A stretch of 14,070 nucleotides of DNA from Clostridiales bacterium (GTDB taxonomy: Bacteria; Bacillota; Clostridia; Lachnospirales; WQUN01), in the NCBI GenBank assembly GCA_031271275.1, contig JAISWA010000233.1, forward strand, positions 1-14,070. The letters run 5' to 3'. Below the pieces are notes generated by a model that was given only the letters and a program-made list of their open reading frames with translations, was not told the DNA's origin and ran no database searches. Of the stretch, positions 13,609-14,070 are shown piece after piece; position 1 is the first letter of the stretch, and every line of letters begins with the position of its first letter. The position numbers and the translations under genes were made by a program.

Positions 13609-14070
13609 ATGAAAAATATAATCACAATTCAACATACGCAAGCCGTTCACCACAACAATGGCATGGTCGGTTCATGGACAAATTGGGAACTTACCGAATT
13701 AGGCAAAGAACGAGCGGAAAATATAGGAAAGCGATTATCCGACGAATTAGAAGGCAAGTCATGTAAAATTTATTGTTCAGATTTAATCCGAACAAAGCAG
13801 ACGGCGGAACCTTTAGCGCGTTACTTGGGAGTGCATCCTGAGTACCGCATGGAGCTTCGCGAAGCATATAGCGGCGCAGCCGCAACAGGTAAAACTAAAA
13901 AATGGCTGATAGAAAACGGAGCGCCTATTCCTTCCGAGCCGTCTATTGATAACCGTCTTTTCGATGACGCGGAAAGCACAAGGGATGTTTTTAATCGTGT
14001 CTCAAAATTCCGGGACGAAATATTGAGAATATCTGACGAAACACTTGTTATAGTTGCGCACGGTTTTATG
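13609..14070 (+). CDS. histidine phosphatase family protein (3' end outside window)
   Basis: The first 154 residues of a phosphoglycerate-mutase-like phosphatase are visible. The frame starts at ATG 13609, with AGAAGGG (13592-13598) as ribosome-binding site, and is still open at the window edge. Family features are the nucleophile His9 in IQHTQ, Arg61 in SDLIRTKQTA (57-66), Glu85 in ELREAYSG and the second catalytic His151 in VIVAHG (147-152). The usual RHG of the family is QHT here: the His is kept, but the phosphate-binding Arg and the Gly are changed. The stretch NNGMVGSWTNWELTELG after it looks like a clostridial subfamily. Members dephosphorylate metabolites or proteins; the substrate is unknown. 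It has its own promoter candidate and an AT-rich composition. Confidence 0.85.
   Translation, partial: MKNIITIQHTQAVHHNNGMVGSWTNWELTELGKERAENIGKRLSDELEGKSCKIYCSDLIRTKQTAEPLARYLGVHPEYRMELREAYSGAAATGKTKKWLIENGAPIPSEPSIDNRLFDDAESTRDVFNRVSKFRDEILRISDETLVIVAHGFM

Noticed and set aside
13554..13766. 70-codon frame starting before the phosphatase gene
   Set aside because: It overlaps the phosphatase reading frame in another phase and has no ribosome-binding site. The phosphatase motifs decide the frame.

Overview
The window looks like a chromosomal segment of a Clostridia-type member of the Bacillota. The clues are the yqzL-recO pairing, a TagA-type (GT26) teichoic-acid glycosyltransferase, several Shine-Dalgarno-led GTG/TTG starts, a clostridial-style Rpn protein and a lipoprotein-based export operon. 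Most of the window is GC-rich. The right end, from about 12.2 kb, is clearly more AT-rich. The species cannot be fixed from the sequence.

Layout. (1) 2-277: C-terminal end of a helical protein, possibly a TetR-type regulator. (2) 278-1269: almost 1 kb without a gene, holding four different inverted-repeat (MITE-like) elements in a row. They end directly at the Shine-Dalgarno sequence of yqzL. (3) 1270-2897: a tight plus-strand operon, yqzL-recO-tagA. (4) 2904-8253: a convergent minus-strand operon, transcribed right to left. It encodes a very long MacA/HlyD-like lipoprotein adaptor, a MacB/FtsX-like permease, a Met/Pro/Glu/Gly-rich lipoprotein and a MacB/LolD-like ATPase. A 330-bp block of tandem repeats built around a palindrome separates permease from lipoprotein. 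(5) 8254-8559: a divergent intergenic region with another palindrome expanded on both sides, then a Pho-box-like direct repeat and a -10 box. (6) 8560-13246: a likely three-gene plus-strand operon. Its first two genes are paralogues sharing an N-terminal module of about 340 residues but carrying different C-terminal domains (RCC1-type propeller; small beta-rich domain). The third encodes an Rpn-family PD-(D/E)XK nuclease. (7) 13259-13367: a second, shorter copy of the first MITE. (8) 13609-14070: a histidine-phosphatase gene that runs off the window.

How the genes relate. The yqzL-recO-tagA operon combines recombination repair with wall-polymer synthesis. The minus-strand operon is a complete tripartite-style exporter adapted to a Gram-positive envelope. 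The most novel-looking part is the paralogue pair with exchanged C-terminal domains co-transcribed with an Rpn nuclease. Its function is unknown; a stress- or defence-type role is only a hypothesis. The second striking theme is small repetitive DNA. One palindrome family (core TCATTCTGAGCGAAGCG) occurs three times, and in two of these both arms have expanded outward into tandem arrays (units of 20 and 21 bp at one locus, 35 and 36 bp at the other).
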